Of a stretch of 64,000 nucleotides of DNA, positions 8,850 to 18,395 are shown one piece after another. The stretch spans positions 244,084 through 308,083 of the forward strand of contig NZ_LT904902.1 in NCBI RefSeq assembly GCF_900199725.1, read 5' to 3'. Numbering within the stretch: position 1 is the stretch's first letter; each line of letters opens with the position of its first letter. Both the position numbers and the translations under genes were made by a program. Below the pieces are notes generated by a model, which was not told the DNA's origin, did no database searches, and was given only the letters and a program-made list of their open reading frames with translations. This DNA is from Cytobacillus massiliigabonensis. Its GTDB lineage: Bacteria > Bacillota > Bacilli > Bacillales > Cytobacillaceae.

Positions 8850-10766
8850 TTATTCCTCATCAAAATAAAGTCGAATAGTTGAGCCTTCTTTTAATTTTAT
8901 ACCTGCTTCTGGTGTTTGTTTCACTACTTTATTTCCTGATCCGCTTGCATCGATTTTCAAATTGATAAATAACTCACCTAACTCTTGTTTAGTTATTCCA
9001 ACTAAGTCCGGAACTTCAATCATCGGAACATCTGGCCACTTATATTTTTTTTCAATTTGATCTTTTCTTGGTTTTACACCCATCGCTCTTAAACTATCTT
9101 CCATGATATTTCCAACGATTGGTGCTGCAACTAATCCCCCAAATTGAACGGTTCCTTTCGGATTGTCGACAGCTACATATACAACAAGCTCTGGATTGTC
9201 TGCTGGAGCAAATCCAATAAATGAAACAATATGATTATTTTCTAAGTATTTTCCATCTTTCGCTTTTTGTGCAGTCCCTGTCTTGCCGCCCACTCGATAG
9301 CCTTCAATAAAGGCATTTCCGCCTGTTCCTTGAGCAACAACACTTTCTAATGCATATCTAATTTTATCTGAAGTATCTTTGGATATGACTGTTCGTTTAG
9401 CGGTAGGTGTTTTCCTCATAACAATTTCACCCGTTTTAGGATCAATCAGTTCTTTTGCTATATAGGGTGTATACAAGGTCCCACCATTAATTGCGGCAGA
9501 TACGGCAGCTACCTGTTGAATCGGAGTGACTGAAACCCCCTGTCCGAAGGCAGTCGTTGCTTGTTCTACAGGTCCTACACGATCAAGATTAAAAAGAATT
9601 CCTGTTCCTTCTCCTTGAAGGTCAATCCCTGTTTTTTCTCCAAAGCCAAAATCCTTAATATATTTGAACAGTTTTTCTTTCCCCAGGCGTTCCCCAAGTT
9701 CAACGAAGCCTGGGTTACAGGAATTTTGGACAACCTCAAGGAATGACTGGCTCCCATGTCCGCCTTTTTTCCAGCATCTTAAGCGTGCCCCACCGACTTT
9801 TACATATCCAGGATCATGAAAATGGTCTTTATCTAAGTCAACCTTTCCTTCCTCCAAAGCAGCTGCTAGCGTAATAATTTTAAATGTCGATCCCGGTTCA
9901 TACGTACTCCAAATAGGCAAATTCCGATTAAATATATCCGGAGAAACATTTCGGAAATTAGCAGGGTCAAAACCTGGTCTGCTAGCCATCCCTAAAATTT
10001 CTCCATTATTTGGATTCATTGCGATAGCAATAATTCCATCTGGATTATAAGTCGCTTCCGCTATATCTAATTCTCGTTCCATAATGGTCTGGACTTTCGA
10101 ATCAATTGTCAGCCTTAAATCTAATCCATCAACTGGCGGCTGATAATCATCCGCCATATCATTCATTCGCTCTCCTTTTGCATTTGCATAAAACTGGACA
10201 GAGCCTTTCTTACCCTTTAATTCCTTATCATAATAAAGTTCCAGTCCCATCAGTCCTTGATTGTCAATACCCGCAAAACCAAGCACATGTGATAGATAAT
10301 CCCCAAAAGGATAATGGCGTTTAGAATCCTCGCCAATATAGACTCCTTCTAAATTTAATGCTCTGATTTCCTTTGCCTTTTCATGAGAGATTTTCCTTCC
10401 GCCTGTAATTCTTACATCTTTCGCCTTTTTGGTCACTTCAGAATAAATTTTTTTCTTAGAAGCATTTAGTATAGAGGCTAATTTTTCTGCCGTATTTTCA
10501 GGATCCTTTACTTGTCTTGGAACAACATAGATTGTTGGTGCACTCACATTTGTAGCAAGCGCAACCCCATTCCGATCAACAATTTCCCCTCTTTCAGGCT
10601 CAAAGGGAATATCCCTGCTCCATAATTCCTTTGCTCCATCTGTTAAAGTTGTACTCAGAAAAAACTGAACATAACCAAGTCGCAAATCAATTATAAAAAA
10701 TACAAGAATCCCAACTACTAAAGCAATCATCAACCGTTTTCTTACTGTTACATTGGAAACACGCAT
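8850..10766 (-). CDS. spoVD: Stage V sporulation protein D, class B penicillin-binding protein
   Basis: Mother-cell transpeptidase for spore cortex synthesis, partner of SpoVE. A short cytoplasmic tail, one membrane anchor (about residues 12-30), a dimerisation domain and a transpeptidase domain with STFK (293-296), SCN (349-351) and KTG (495-497) follow in order. One PASTA domain closes the C-terminus ('VPDLVGITKQELGEL'). 638 aa. It follows pbpB by 67 bases. A weak SigE-like box (CATAATCT) lies just upstream, but its spacing is poor. Confidence 0.95.
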   Translation of the reverse strand: MRVSNVTVRKRLMIALVVGILVFFIIDLRLGYVQFFLSTTLTDGAKELWSRDIPFEPERGEIVDRNGVALATNVSAPTIYVVPRQVKDPENTAEKLASILNASKKKIYSEVTKKAKDVRITGGRKISHEKAKEIRALNLEGVYIGEDSKRHYPFGDYLSHVLGFAGIDNQGLMGLELYYDKELKGKKGSVQFYANAKGERMNDMADDYQPPVDGLDLRLTIDSKVQTIMERELDIAEATYNPDGIIAIAMNPNNGEILGMASRPGFDPANFRNVSPDIFNRNLPIWSTYEPGSTFKIITLAAALEEGKVDLDKDHFHDPGYVKVGGARLRCWKKGGHGSQSFLEVVQNSCNPGFVELGERLGKEKLFKYIKDFGFGEKTGIDLQGEGTGILFNLDRVGPVEQATTAFGQGVSVTPIQQVAAVSAAINGGTLYTPYIAKELIDPKTGEIVMRKTPTAKRTVISKDTSDKIRYALESVVAQGTGGNAFIEGYRVGGKTGTAQKAKDGKYLENNHIVSFIGFAPADNPELVVYVAVDNPKGTVQFGGLVAAPIVGNIMEDSLRAMGVKPRKDQIEKKYKWPDVPMIEVPDLVGITKQELGELFINLKIDASGSGNKVVKQTPEAGIKLKEGSTIRLYFDEE

Positions 10767-10833
10767 GAAAGAACGAACCTCCTTAGATTATGGCTCGTTC
10801 CAATATATGCTTGTACCTTTTTGAATAGAATAT

Positions 10834-13086
10834 TTAATCTTGAACTTCAATATTTTGTTCTTGTGATTCTGATTCATCACCGGGTTCTTCTTCTTTTTCT
10901 GCTTTCATATATTTCTTACTTGGAAGCTCCAATTCAACAATTAAATAATCTTCCTCTTTAAATGTTGATCCTGGTTTTAGATTTTGCTTCACAACATAGC
11001 CATTGCCAACAGAATTCAACTCCAAATTGCCCAATTTCGCAACCTTCATGACATCTCTTAACGACCAGCCTGTCATATCAGGAATCGTTCCTTCATTATC
11101 AGTGAGCAGTACAACATTTTCTCCTGTCATCAGTTTTGTGCCTTTTCCAGGGAGCTGCCCAATTATCTTCTTGCCCTTGCCCATAACGATTGGGTTTACA
11201 CCCTTCTTGCTTAATATATTTTTGGCTTCCTCAGCAGATGCCCCAATTACACTTGGAATTTTTTCATATTGAGCTTTTTCCTGTTCCTCAGGCTCGATAT
11301 TTAAGTACTGAAGACTGCTCTTCATAACCGGCTTAAATATATCTGCAACCGGTTGTGCACCGCTCGTATGAAGATCGATTTGCGGCTGCTGGACAGCTAC
11401 ATATACGATTAATTTCGGGTCATCGGTCGGAGCCATTCCAAGAAAGGAGAAAAACAGGTTTTGACGCCCTGTTAAATAGCCTCCACCTGGTTTCGGTATT
11501 TGTGCAGTTCCTGTCTTTCCTGAAACTTCATAGCCATCAATATTAAATAATTTATATCCAGTCCCTTTGGGAGTAGAAACAACATCCTCCAAAATATCTC
11601 TTACTTCTTTTGCTGTTTTAGCTGAAATTGGATTTCCGGTTACCTCTGGTTCCGTTTTTTCTATCAAATCCTTTTTACTTGGATCAACAATTTTACTAAT
11701 GACATGAGGCTTCATCATCGTTCCATCATTTGCAACAGCTGTTGCTGCTTGGACCTGCTGAATCGGAGTAATTGCTGATGCTTGCCCGAAGCCTGTTGTC
11801 GCCTTATCCCGAGGCCAATCATATTGAATTTTCCCTGCTGCCTCATTAGGCAATTCAATGCCGGTAGGCTGATCCAATTTAAATTTTGAGAGATATTCTC
11901 GGAAAGTCTCATAACCTAGCTTTTCTTTCACTATTTTCGCAAAGGCAACGTTTGAGGAACGAAGCACACCTTCATAATAGGAAATGACGCCCCAGCCTTG
12001 TCCTTTATTATGGTCACCAACAGGTCTTGATTTTGGATCAACAGCATATTGGCCTGATTTATATAATTCATTCTTATTAAAGACGCCTTCTTCAACCGCC
12101 GCTGCTAATGTGAAAATTTTCATTGTTGAACCTGGTTCAAAGGAATTCTCAACTGCCTCGTTATGCCATGTCTCTGAAATTCCTTCCTTTGTCTTCGGAT
12201 GAAAAGATGGTCTTTGAGACATTGCAAGAATTTCGCCGGTTTTCGGATCAGCAACAATGGCTATCATCTTTTCAGGCTTGTATTTTTCATCAACCTTACT
12301 CATTGAATCCTCAAGAAAGGTCTGGATTTTCTTATCAAGTGTTAAATAAATATCCTTTCCATTAACAGCAGGTGTTATCTTTTCCGTGCTGTCCGCTAAT
12401 AAATATCCCCAAATATCACTCTCATAGTTTACTTTTCCGTTTTTCCCAGTAAGAACGTCGTTCAAACTTTGTTCAAGCCCTAACATGCCCACTGTTTCTG
12501 TTTTATTATCTTCTGTTTCCTTCTTCTCCACATAACCTACTAAATGGGACGCAAAAACACCATTTGGATAGAATCGTTTCGTATCCTTAATAAAAGTGAT
12601 GCCAGGCAGTTTTAACTCTTCAATTTCTCGTTTCTTTTGATTAGATAAGTCTCTCCCTGCTTTCCCAAACTCTACTTGGAAAGGCTGCTCACCATCTTTA
12701 TTTAATTTCGTTAAAAGTCTATAAATCTCCGACTCTTCCATATCAATTACTTTTGCAAGCTTTCTGGCTGTTTTATCTGGATTGACTACATGCTGTGGAT
12801 TTTTCTTATTCGTTGTCATACTCTCATCTAATATGGCTATTAATTTGTATGAGTTTGTATCGGTTGCAATGACTTCTCCGTTGCGATCATAGATTGTTCC
12901 ACGCTTCGCTTCAATTGTTCTTACCTTTTCATACTTTTGCTGAGCTTTTACTGCAAGTGTTTCTCCTCCGGCCTCTCCAGTTACCTGAATTGAAATAAAG
13001 CGATACAGTAAGACAAAAAAGAGCAGACCAAATATTACAAATAATATCGCTGCTCCAAAATTAATATTCGGCTGTTTTTTTATCAT
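10834..13086 (-). CDS. pbpB: Penicillin-binding protein 2B, septal transpeptidase
   Basis: Class B PBP that crosslinks septal peptidoglycan together with FtsW in the divisome. N-terminal anchor at about residues 10-35; dimerisation domain; catalytic STMK (320-323), SSN (377-379) and KTG (524-526); two C-terminal PASTA repeats ('IPSVIGASAEEAKN', 'IPDMTGWSLRDVM'); acidic tail rich in Glu. 750 aa. Its ATG overlaps the ftsL stop as TAATG, indicating coupled translation. Confidence 0.97.
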   Translation of the reverse strand: MIKKQPNINFGAAILFVIFGLLFFVLLYRFISIQVTGEAGGETLAVKAQQKYEKVRTIEAKRGTIYDRNGEVIATDTNSYKLIAILDESMTTNKKNPQHVVNPDKTARKLAKVIDMEESEIYRLLTKLNKDGEQPFQVEFGKAGRDLSNQKKREIEELKLPGITFIKDTKRFYPNGVFASHLVGYVEKKETEDNKTETVGMLGLEQSLNDVLTGKNGKVNYESDIWGYLLADSTEKITPAVNGKDIYLTLDKKIQTFLEDSMSKVDEKYKPEKMIAIVADPKTGEILAMSQRPSFHPKTKEGISETWHNEAVENSFEPGSTMKIFTLAAAVEEGVFNKNELYKSGQYAVDPKSRPVGDHNKGQGWGVISYYEGVLRSSNVAFAKIVKEKLGYETFREYLSKFKLDQPTGIELPNEAAGKIQYDWPRDKATTGFGQASAITPIQQVQAATAVANDGTMMKPHVISKIVDPSKKDLIEKTEPEVTGNPISAKTAKEVRDILEDVVSTPKGTGYKLFNIDGYEVSGKTGTAQIPKPGGGYLTGRQNLFFSFLGMAPTDDPKLIVYVAVQQPQIDLHTSGAQPVADIFKPVMKSSLQYLNIEPEEQEKAQYEKIPSVIGASAEEAKNILSKKGVNPIVMGKGKKIIGQLPGKGTKLMTGENVVLLTDNEGTIPDMTGWSLRDVMKVAKLGNLELNSVGNGYVVKQNLKPGSTFKEEDYLIVELELPSKKYMKAEKEEEPGDESESQEQNIEVQD

Positions 13087-13451
13087 TAATCTTGCACAAC
13101 CTTAACATTATTTTCATTTAATTTAAGACCTAATTCTTTTGCTTTTGCCCAAATACGTTCGTACGTACTCAGCTCCCCTACCTGCATTTGAAGATCACCA
13201 TTTACTTTTTGCTGTTCTTGAATCATCATTTTCGTGTCTTGGATATCTTTGTTCACTCCATAAATAGCTGCTTGATTAGAAACAATATGGATAGCGCCAA
13301 AACAAACAATCCCTGTAAAAATAATTCCCAAAATCTTTTCTCCAGGAGAAAGCCATGGACTTCTTACCTTTACTTTTTTTGGTGCTCTTACCATTTGTTT
13401 TTGCTGCTCATGATGCTGCTCTTGTTGGAGTTTTCGCGCTAGGTTACCCAT
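13086..13451 (-). CDS. ftsL: Cell division protein FtsL
   Basis: Small bitopic divisome protein that pairs with DivIC and DivIB. 121 aa: a basic, Gln/His-rich cytoplasmic N-terminus, one membrane segment (about 41-62), and an extracellular leucine-zipper-like coiled coil ending 'LGLKLNENNVKVVQD'. Sequence is poorly conserved in the family, so identification rests on topology and position between rsmH and pbpB. GGAGGGAA precedes the ATG. Confidence 0.93.
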   Translation of the reverse strand: MGNLARKLQQEQHHEQQKQMVRAPKKVKVRSPWLSPGEKILGIIFTGIVCFGAIHIVSNQAAIYGVNKDIQDTKMMIQEQQKVNGDLQMQVGELSTYERIWAKAKELGLKLNENNVKVVQD

Positions 13452-13487
13452 AAATTCCCTCCTGTTTCATTCTGTTTTTCTCAAGCC

Positions 13488-14420
13488 TCATAGCTTTTCA
13501 GCGATACGCAGCTTTGCAGATCTTGCACGATTATTATTAGTAAGCTCCTCTTCAGATGGAAGAGTAGGTTTTCTTGTTATTAATTTTAGGATGGGCTTAT
13601 ACTCATCCGGAATGACTGGCAGTCCTGGTGGCAGATTAGGTGTCTCGCTCGCTTTTTTAAACGCAGCTTTACAAATTCTATCCTCTAGTGAATGGAAGGT
13701 AATCACGCTAATTCTCCCACTAGGCTTTAGTATGTCAATTGCTTGCTCTAATGACTTTTCGAAAACACCTAATTCATCATTAACAGCAATTCTAATCGCC
13801 TGAAAAATACGCTTTGCAGGATGTCCTCCCTTTCTTCTAGCAGGGGCTGGAATGGCTTCTTTAATTAGTTCAACAAGTGCACCTGTTGTTTCAATTGGTG
13901 ATGCTTCCCTTGCCGCCTCAATTTTCCTGGCAATTTGCTTCGAGAATTTTTCTTCTCCATATTTAAAAAAGATTTTCACTAAATCTGAATAACTCCAATG
14001 ATTGACAACATCATAGGCAGAAAACCTTGCTTCCGTATCCATTCTCATATCTAGAGGGGCATCGTGATGATAACTGAAACCTCGCTCAGGGGTATCTAAT
14101 TGTGGAGAAGAGACACCTAAATCATATAAAATTCCATCAACCTTCTTAACTCCTAAATGTTCTAATTCCTCTTGAAGGTACTGAAAGTTACTTTTAATAA
14201 TTGTTATTCGATCACCATATTTAGCTAGCTTTTCTTTTGCATGTGCGATTGCTGTATCATCCTGATCAAAAGCATAAAGCTTCCCTTTATCTGAGAGCTT
14301 GGACAGAATCAATTCACTATGCCCAGCTCCTCCTAGCGTACAATCCACATAGATTCCGTCAGGATGAATGTTCAGACCATCGACCGTTTCCTCTAATAAC
14401 ACTGTTGTATGTTCAAACAT
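13488..14420 (-). CDS. rsmH: 16S rRNA (cytosine1402-N4)-methyltransferase RsmH (MraW)
   Basis: SAM-dependent enzyme that N4-methylates C1402 of 16S rRNA. SAM motif '[12 protein letters not shown]', then 'AFDQDDTAI', '[14 protein letters not shown]' and the C-terminal 'ISFHSLED'-type motif ('[10 protein letters not shown]'). 310 aa from the ATG at 14418-14420, which has AAAGGTGG at the right distance and matches the family start; a longer frame overlapping mraZ has no ribosome site. Second gene of the mraZ operon. Confidence 0.96.
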   Translation of the reverse strand: MFEHTTVLLEETVDGLNIHPDGIYVDCTLGGAGHSELILSKLSDKGKLYAFDQDDTAIAHAKEKLAKYGDRITIIKSNFQYLQEELEHLGVKKVDGILYDLGVSSPQLDTPERGFSYHHDAPLDMRMDTEARFSAYDVVNHWSYSDLVKIFFKYGEEKFSKQIARKIEAAREASPIETTGALVELIKEAIPAPARRKGGHPAKRIFQAIRIAVNDELGVFEKSLEQAIDILKPSGRISVITFHSLEDRICKAAFKKASETPNLPPGLPVIPDEYKPILKLITRKPTLPSEEELTNNNRARSAKLRIAEKL

Positions 14421-14452
14421 AGTTGTCCACCTTTCTGGAGGCTTTTCGGCCA

Positions 14453-14884
14453 TTAAATATCAAACCCAATCATATTCTCTGCAATCTCGGAAAAAGATTC
14501 CTCTGAATCGGAGAAATAATCTTCCCAAATTCCCTTGCTCCATATTTCAATACGATTCGATACACCTAAAACAACACATTCTTTTTCAATTTTTGCATAT
14601 TGCTGGAGCGGGGAAGCAATATTTATTCTTCCTTGTTTATCTATTTCACATTCAGTAGCACCTGAAAAGAAAAAACGAGTGAAGGCTCGGGCATCCTTTT
14701 TCGTTAGCGGCAAGCCTTTAAGCTTCTCCTCTAACAATGTCCATTCATCCTTTGGGTAGCCAAATAAGCATTGATCCAGGCCTCGTGTAAGAATAAAGGT
14801 TTCTCCTAGATTGTCACGGAATTTGGCAGGTACGATTAAACGGCCTTTGCTATCAACGTTATGATGATATTCACCCATGAACAT
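14453..14884 (-). CDS. mraZ: Transcriptional regulator MraZ
   Basis: SpoVT-AbrB-like DNA-binding protein that represses its own dcw operon. 143 aa with two MraZ repeats ('[13 protein letters not shown]' and '[12 protein letters not shown]'). The family start 'MFMGEYHHN' fixes the ATG at 14882-14884; a longer frame would begin inside the operator. Ends 'ENMIGFDI' like the B. subtilis protein. First gene of the operon, 32 bases before rsmH. Confidence 0.96.
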   Translation of the reverse strand: MFMGEYHHNVDSKGRLIVPAKFRDNLGETFILTRGLDQCLFGYPKDEWTLLEEKLKGLPLTKKDARAFTRFFFSGATECEIDKQGRINIASPLQQYAKIEKECVVLGVSNRIEIWSKGIWEDYFSDSEESFSEIAENMIGFDI

Positions 14885-14916
14885 ACCCACTAACCCCACT
14901 TTCTTACTCAAATGTA

Positions 14917-14940
14917 CCACATTCCCCCACTTTCCTCCAC
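14917..14940 (-). promoter_or_regulatory. MraZ operator (three 10-base repeats)
   Basis: On the minus strand three GTGG motifs occur at exact 10-base spacing (GTGGAGGAAA, GTGGGGGAAT, GTGG), ending 32 bases before the mraZ start. MraZ is known to bind tandem TGGGN repeats spaced at about one helical turn. Two further GTGGG copies lie between the operator and the start codon, at 9-base spacing. Confidence 0.75.
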
Positions 14941-15060
14941 ATATTTTTTATATTCTACTGTAAAGTTGAAATCCCCTTTATAAATCTTAGTTATGCACTA
15001 TATTTTCGTTCGTCTTTTCCTAACAAAAGAATGCATGTATTTCGTCTCTCTTCGTCTCTT

Positions 15061-15108
15061 CAACAAAAAAAGACTGCATCAATTAATAGATGCAGTCTTT
15101 TTTTGTTG
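15061..15108 (-). terminator. Terminator after bshC
   Basis: Perfect 20-bp inverted repeat (15061-15080 with 15089-15108, loop of 8) containing GACTGCATC and long A/T flanks. Works in either direction; bshC on the minus strand is the gene that ends here. Confidence 0.9.
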
Positions 15109-15151
15109 ATATTTATTATATTTATTTTTAAATTAAAAGAACAATTTTCCG

Positions 15152-16786
15152 TTAAATACGAATAACTTTATGCGTCCCGTCAAAAGTAAAGGTGCAATCT
15201 AGAAGGTCATTAATAAGTGCTGGTCCATGCTGGTTAATAAAGAAAAAACCGTTTAGTGTTCGTTCCTGCGGAGATCCTGAAGGCCAAAGGGCGTTTTCTA
15301 CCCTATCGTATTTATTAATAACGACTTCATATTTCCTATGGGCGTACTGCTCCAATTTATTTTCTAAGAACACGATTTGATCAATTACTTTTCCTTCGTT
15401 CTTTTTTAGCAATGGTAGCATCCCTTTATTTCCCTTGGCTATGTATGTCTCAAGCTTTTCATAATTACTCAGAAAACCTTGTTTCATACTTTCAAATAGC
15501 GAATCAAGATTTTCATCCTTTAAAGTTTGAAGAAAATCTCTTTTTTGCTTTTCCGCACCAATCATTAAAATTTCTCGCAAATCCAATCCAAGTTCAACCA
15601 TATCTGTTTCAATGGAGCGATCCAAAAGTGTGATATTTAGACGCGGTACAATTGGCGGCATCTTTAAACCAAACCATTCGAATGCTTGTTTAAGCTCAGC
15701 CCAGTAGGCAATTTCACCAGGTCCAGCAATAAAGGAAAGTGTCGGAAAAAGCCACTCTTGCATTAATGGTCTCGTAACAACGTTATTGCTTAAGTTCTCA
15801 GGAAACTCACCAGCTAATTCCAGCATCTGCTCAATAGTGAATTGAATTTGACCATCCTTGCCGATAAATAGGTTATTTTCAAAATTATAATCAAGCAAAA
15901 TTCTTTCGTTATTTTCTTGATCATAATAAAAAAGATTCGCTGCTTGATCGCTTATGTCAATCGTGTGTTCATATCCACTCGATTTCAGCACTTCTTGCTG
16001 CTCCTTCACTTTTTTAGTGATTTCCCTACTATTATTAATTTGTTTGATAAAAAATTCCTTTTCAAGTTTACGAATTTTCTCATCACCTGAGTCAATGATT
16101 AACAGCCCGGAATCTTTAAAAAGATGCATAACAATCCATGCAAAGAAGTCTACAAAGGTTTTCGATTCATGAATAGCCTTTTCAAAAACTTGAAGCAATT
16201 CCTTTGTATGCGCTGTTTCCCCAAATGACTGAACGATTCCTTCAACCCATTGATAACAAAGATCATGATTTAATTCAATCGTTGAAACCATCCTTTTATC
16301 AATTACCTTTTCTGGGTAAATCTTTTTTTCTATTTTGTTGTTTCTTTCAATAAATATATGGTTAACCTCTTGATAATCATGATCCTCTCCTGCTATCCAG
16401 AAAAGCGGCACGACTGGAACGTTTAGCTCCCTTTCTTTCTGCTTAGCAAGAGCAATGATCGAAATAATCTTATGTATCGTATACAATGGGCCAGTTAATA
16501 TCCCTGCCTGCTGACCACCTATTATGACCGTGCTATTTTTTTCTTTTAATTTTTTAATTGATTCCATGACCTTCTCTGATGCAGGAAATTTATCCATGTA
16601 TCCTTCTATATGTGCTGCTAGCTCATTCCTCATATACGAACGCTGCTGTATTTCGGTTAATCTTTTTTCATATTCTAAACGATCATTAAATCGATAATGA
16701 AAATAGCGCTGAATTTCTGGCGTCTGTTCCAGATATTCAGTTGCAAACCGGTTCGTAGCCGGTAATGAGAGATTTAGAATCTCCAT
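15152..16786 (-). CDS. bshC: Bacillithiol biosynthesis cysteine-adding enzyme BshC
   Basis: Last enzyme of bacillithiol synthesis; it adds cysteine to GlcN-malate. 544 aa, usual length. Recognisable features are 'VIIGGQQAGILTGPLYTIHK', 'WIAGEDHDYQEVNH' and 'FIAGPGEIAYWAELKQ', all characteristic of the YllA/BshC family, and a coiled region near the C-terminus. It lies directly upstream of mraZ, as yllA does in B. subtilis. Monocistronic by its terminator and an extended -10 promoter upstream. Confidence 0.95.
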   Translation of the reverse strand: MEILNLSLPATNRFATEYLEQTPEIQRYFHYRFNDRLEYEKRLTEIQQRSYMRNELAAHIEGYMDKFPASEKVMESIKKLKEKNSTVIIGGQQAGILTGPLYTIHKIISIIALAKQKERELNVPVVPLFWIAGEDHDYQEVNHIFIERNNKIEKKIYPEKVIDKRMVSTIELNHDLCYQWVEGIVQSFGETAHTKELLQVFEKAIHESKTFVDFFAWIVMHLFKDSGLLIIDSGDEKIRKLEKEFFIKQINNSREITKKVKEQQEVLKSSGYEHTIDISDQAANLFYYDQENNERILLDYNFENNLFIGKDGQIQFTIEQMLELAGEFPENLSNNVVTRPLMQEWLFPTLSFIAGPGEIAYWAELKQAFEWFGLKMPPIVPRLNITLLDRSIETDMVELGLDLREILMIGAEKQKRDFLQTLKDENLDSLFESMKQGFLSNYEKLETYIAKGNKGMLPLLKKNEGKVIDQIVFLENKLEQYAHRKYEVVINKYDRVENALWPSGSPQERTLNGFFFINQHGPALINDLLDCTFTFDGTHKVIRI

Positions 16787-16868
16787 TTCAGAACTTCCTT
16801 TCTTATCAATAGTTTTCCATTCCCTTTTGAATCAAAAGAGGTTTTCTCTATCTCATTATTACCATAAG

Positions 16869-16877
16869 AGTATATCA
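16869..16877 (-). promoter_or_regulatory. Candidate extended -10 promoter for bshC
   Basis: The minus strand reads TGATATACT about 85 bases before the bshC ATG. No convincing -35 is seen. Confidence 0.35.
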
Positions 16878-16957
16878 TTGTCCGTAATGAAAAGAAAAAA
16901 GTTTGTTTTGCCCAAATGATAAAATCTGTGTAATCAAGCAGTTATAAAAAGAATTGA

Positions 16958-17353
16958 TTATTGTACAGAAACAAATGTATTCACACTTTGAACAAGTCCA
17001 ATGACGGTTAGGACAACATATGCCATAAAAAACAAAAGAAAATTAAAACGCCAATAACCTCGGAAAACACGCAAGAAATCTATTTCCTTCTTGACTTTCC
17101 AAAAAATAAAGACAAATATAATGGCTATGATCAGCATAAACAAAATAATCAGCCAAAAATAATTATGTTCCCAGATCGTTAAAATTAAATAATGGACCGA
17201 AAAAATAAATAATAATGTAGTGATATCTAATGCAATACGTACTGACCAGCGATGCCTCTTCGTTATTTGCTTACAAATGATAAAGACTAGTAAGTAGCCT
17301 AATAGCGGGATTGTCACAAAAGTAGCAATAATTGATGAAAAAATAGAACCCAT
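16958..17353 (-). CDS. DUF3397 family membrane protein
   Basis: 131-aa protein with four hydrophobic segments (about 8-27, 40-60, 66-88, 103-125) and basic loops. I recognise it as the DUF3397 family often found beside panE and bshC in Bacillaceae; no function is known. It starts 2 bases after the panE stop, so the two are probably co-transcribed. The ATG has AGGGGG upstream at the panE end. Confidence 0.7.
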   Translation of the reverse strand: MGSIFSSIIATFVTIPLLGYLLVFIICKQITKRHRWSVRIALDITTLLFIFSVHYLILTIWEHNYFWLIILFMLIIAIIFVFIFWKVKKEIDFLRVFRGYWRFNFLLFFMAYVVLTVIGLVQSVNTFVSVQ

Positions 17354-17355
17354 CT

Positions 17356-18261
17356 TTAATTCTTCCCCCTTTCATACTCCTTTCCTTTAATCAGATGATA
17401 GAAGTTTTCTGAAAACGGAGCATTCAATAGCTTTCCCCTTGCTTCTTCTAGAACAAATCCAAGAATTGCATCAATTTCTGTTTGGCGTTGTTCATCCAGA
17501 TCCTTTAGCATGGATGAGCGATTTGCAGCAGTTTTCCTGGCGATGCCCTCTAAATGCCGAAAGGTTTTCTCCTTGTCTTTAATATTCAAAATAGTGCTCA
17601 CTTCTTTAAAAAATTCCTTGAATAGGTAATGATAATGAGGATTCTTAAGGAGCATTCCGTTATTTACATTTAATACTGCTGTTAATGGATTAATAATTGC
17701 ATTGACTATCAGCTTTTGAACAAGCATTTCGTTATAATCCTTTTGTAAATCAAATGGAAAATTCCGAATGGGTACTCTCAGTAATTCTGCTAATTCAGAT
17801 TCGTTCATCCCTTGATATAATGCTATATTAATTAATCCATCTCCCGTATGTATGATGTGATTTTCCTTTATTTTATTTGCACCATGCTCGACCGTACCAA
17901 CAGCAATCGTTTTATCATTTAGCTCATTCAGCAGCTTTAAATGACCCATCCCATTTTGGAGAAACAAAATTGTACCGTTTTCTGAGGTAATCGAGGATTT
18001 CATTTTTTCTATAACATCTAATAGCTGGTACTGCTTTACAGTTACAATGGTTAGCTCTTCAACATCATTCCAGCCAGAAAATAACGAAACATTGACCGCT
18101 TCATTGATTAACTTTTTTTCTTTTTCAAAAATAAGTCCTTCCTTTAACAATTTGTCCATTTGCTTTTTTGAGCGTACATATACATGAACTTCATGCTGCT
18201 TCATTAAATAATGAGCAACCAACAGGCCAATAGAACCTCCACCAATGATACCTATTTTCAT
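17356..18261 (-). CDS. panE: 2-dehydropantoate 2-reductase (PanE/YlbQ)
   Basis: NADPH-dependent reductase that makes pantoate for coenzyme A synthesis. N-terminal nucleotide fold 'IGIIGGGSIGLLVAHYL'; central 'LFLQNGMGH' loop; the catalytic Lys-containing helix 'VQKLIVNAIINPLTAVLNVN'. 301 aa. Equivalent of ylbQ, which lies next to yllA (bshC) in B. subtilis. The pathway link with coaD, further along this window, is functional only. Confidence 0.88.
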   Translation of the reverse strand: MKIGIIGGGSIGLLVAHYLMKQHEVHVYVRSKKQMDKLLKEGLIFEKEKKLINEAVNVSLFSGWNDVEELTIVTVKQYQLLDVIEKMKSSITSENGTILFLQNGMGHLKLLNELNDKTIAVGTVEHGANKIKENHIIHTGDGLINIALYQGMNESELAELLRVPIRNFPFDLQKDYNEMLVQKLIVNAIINPLTAVLNVNNGMLLKNPHYHYLFKEFFKEVSTILNIKDKEKTFRHLEGIARKTAANRSSMLKDLDEQRQTEIDAILGFVLEEARGKLLNAPFSENFYHLIKGKEYERGKN

Positions 18262-18349
18262 AATTACCTCTTATTTTTTAAGTATTTAGTCATATTTTAA
18301 CAGAAAAATAAAAACTGATGGGGAAGAAAGTTAAAGAAACGGCTAAAAC

Positions 18350-18387
18350 AATAAAAAGACTCCTTCTCACGTAAAAAGGAAGGAGCC
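18350..18387 (-). terminator. Terminator of the acyl-CoA carboxylase operon
   Basis: On the minus strand GGCTCCTTC pairs with GAAGGAGTC (one G-U), followed by TTTTTATTG. It lies just after the carboxyltransferase stop codon. Confidence 0.75.
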
Positions 18388-18395
18388 ATGAAGGA

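Noticed and set aside
10767-10833. SigE promoter for spoVD
   Set aside because: CATAATCT could be a -10, but the only -35 candidate (GCATATA) is spaced too closely; kept only as a remark in the gene entry.
14885-14920. Longer mraZ frame starting with GTG at 14920
   Set aside because: The start would lie inside the MraZ operator, and the family N-terminus 'MFMGEY' begins at 14884.
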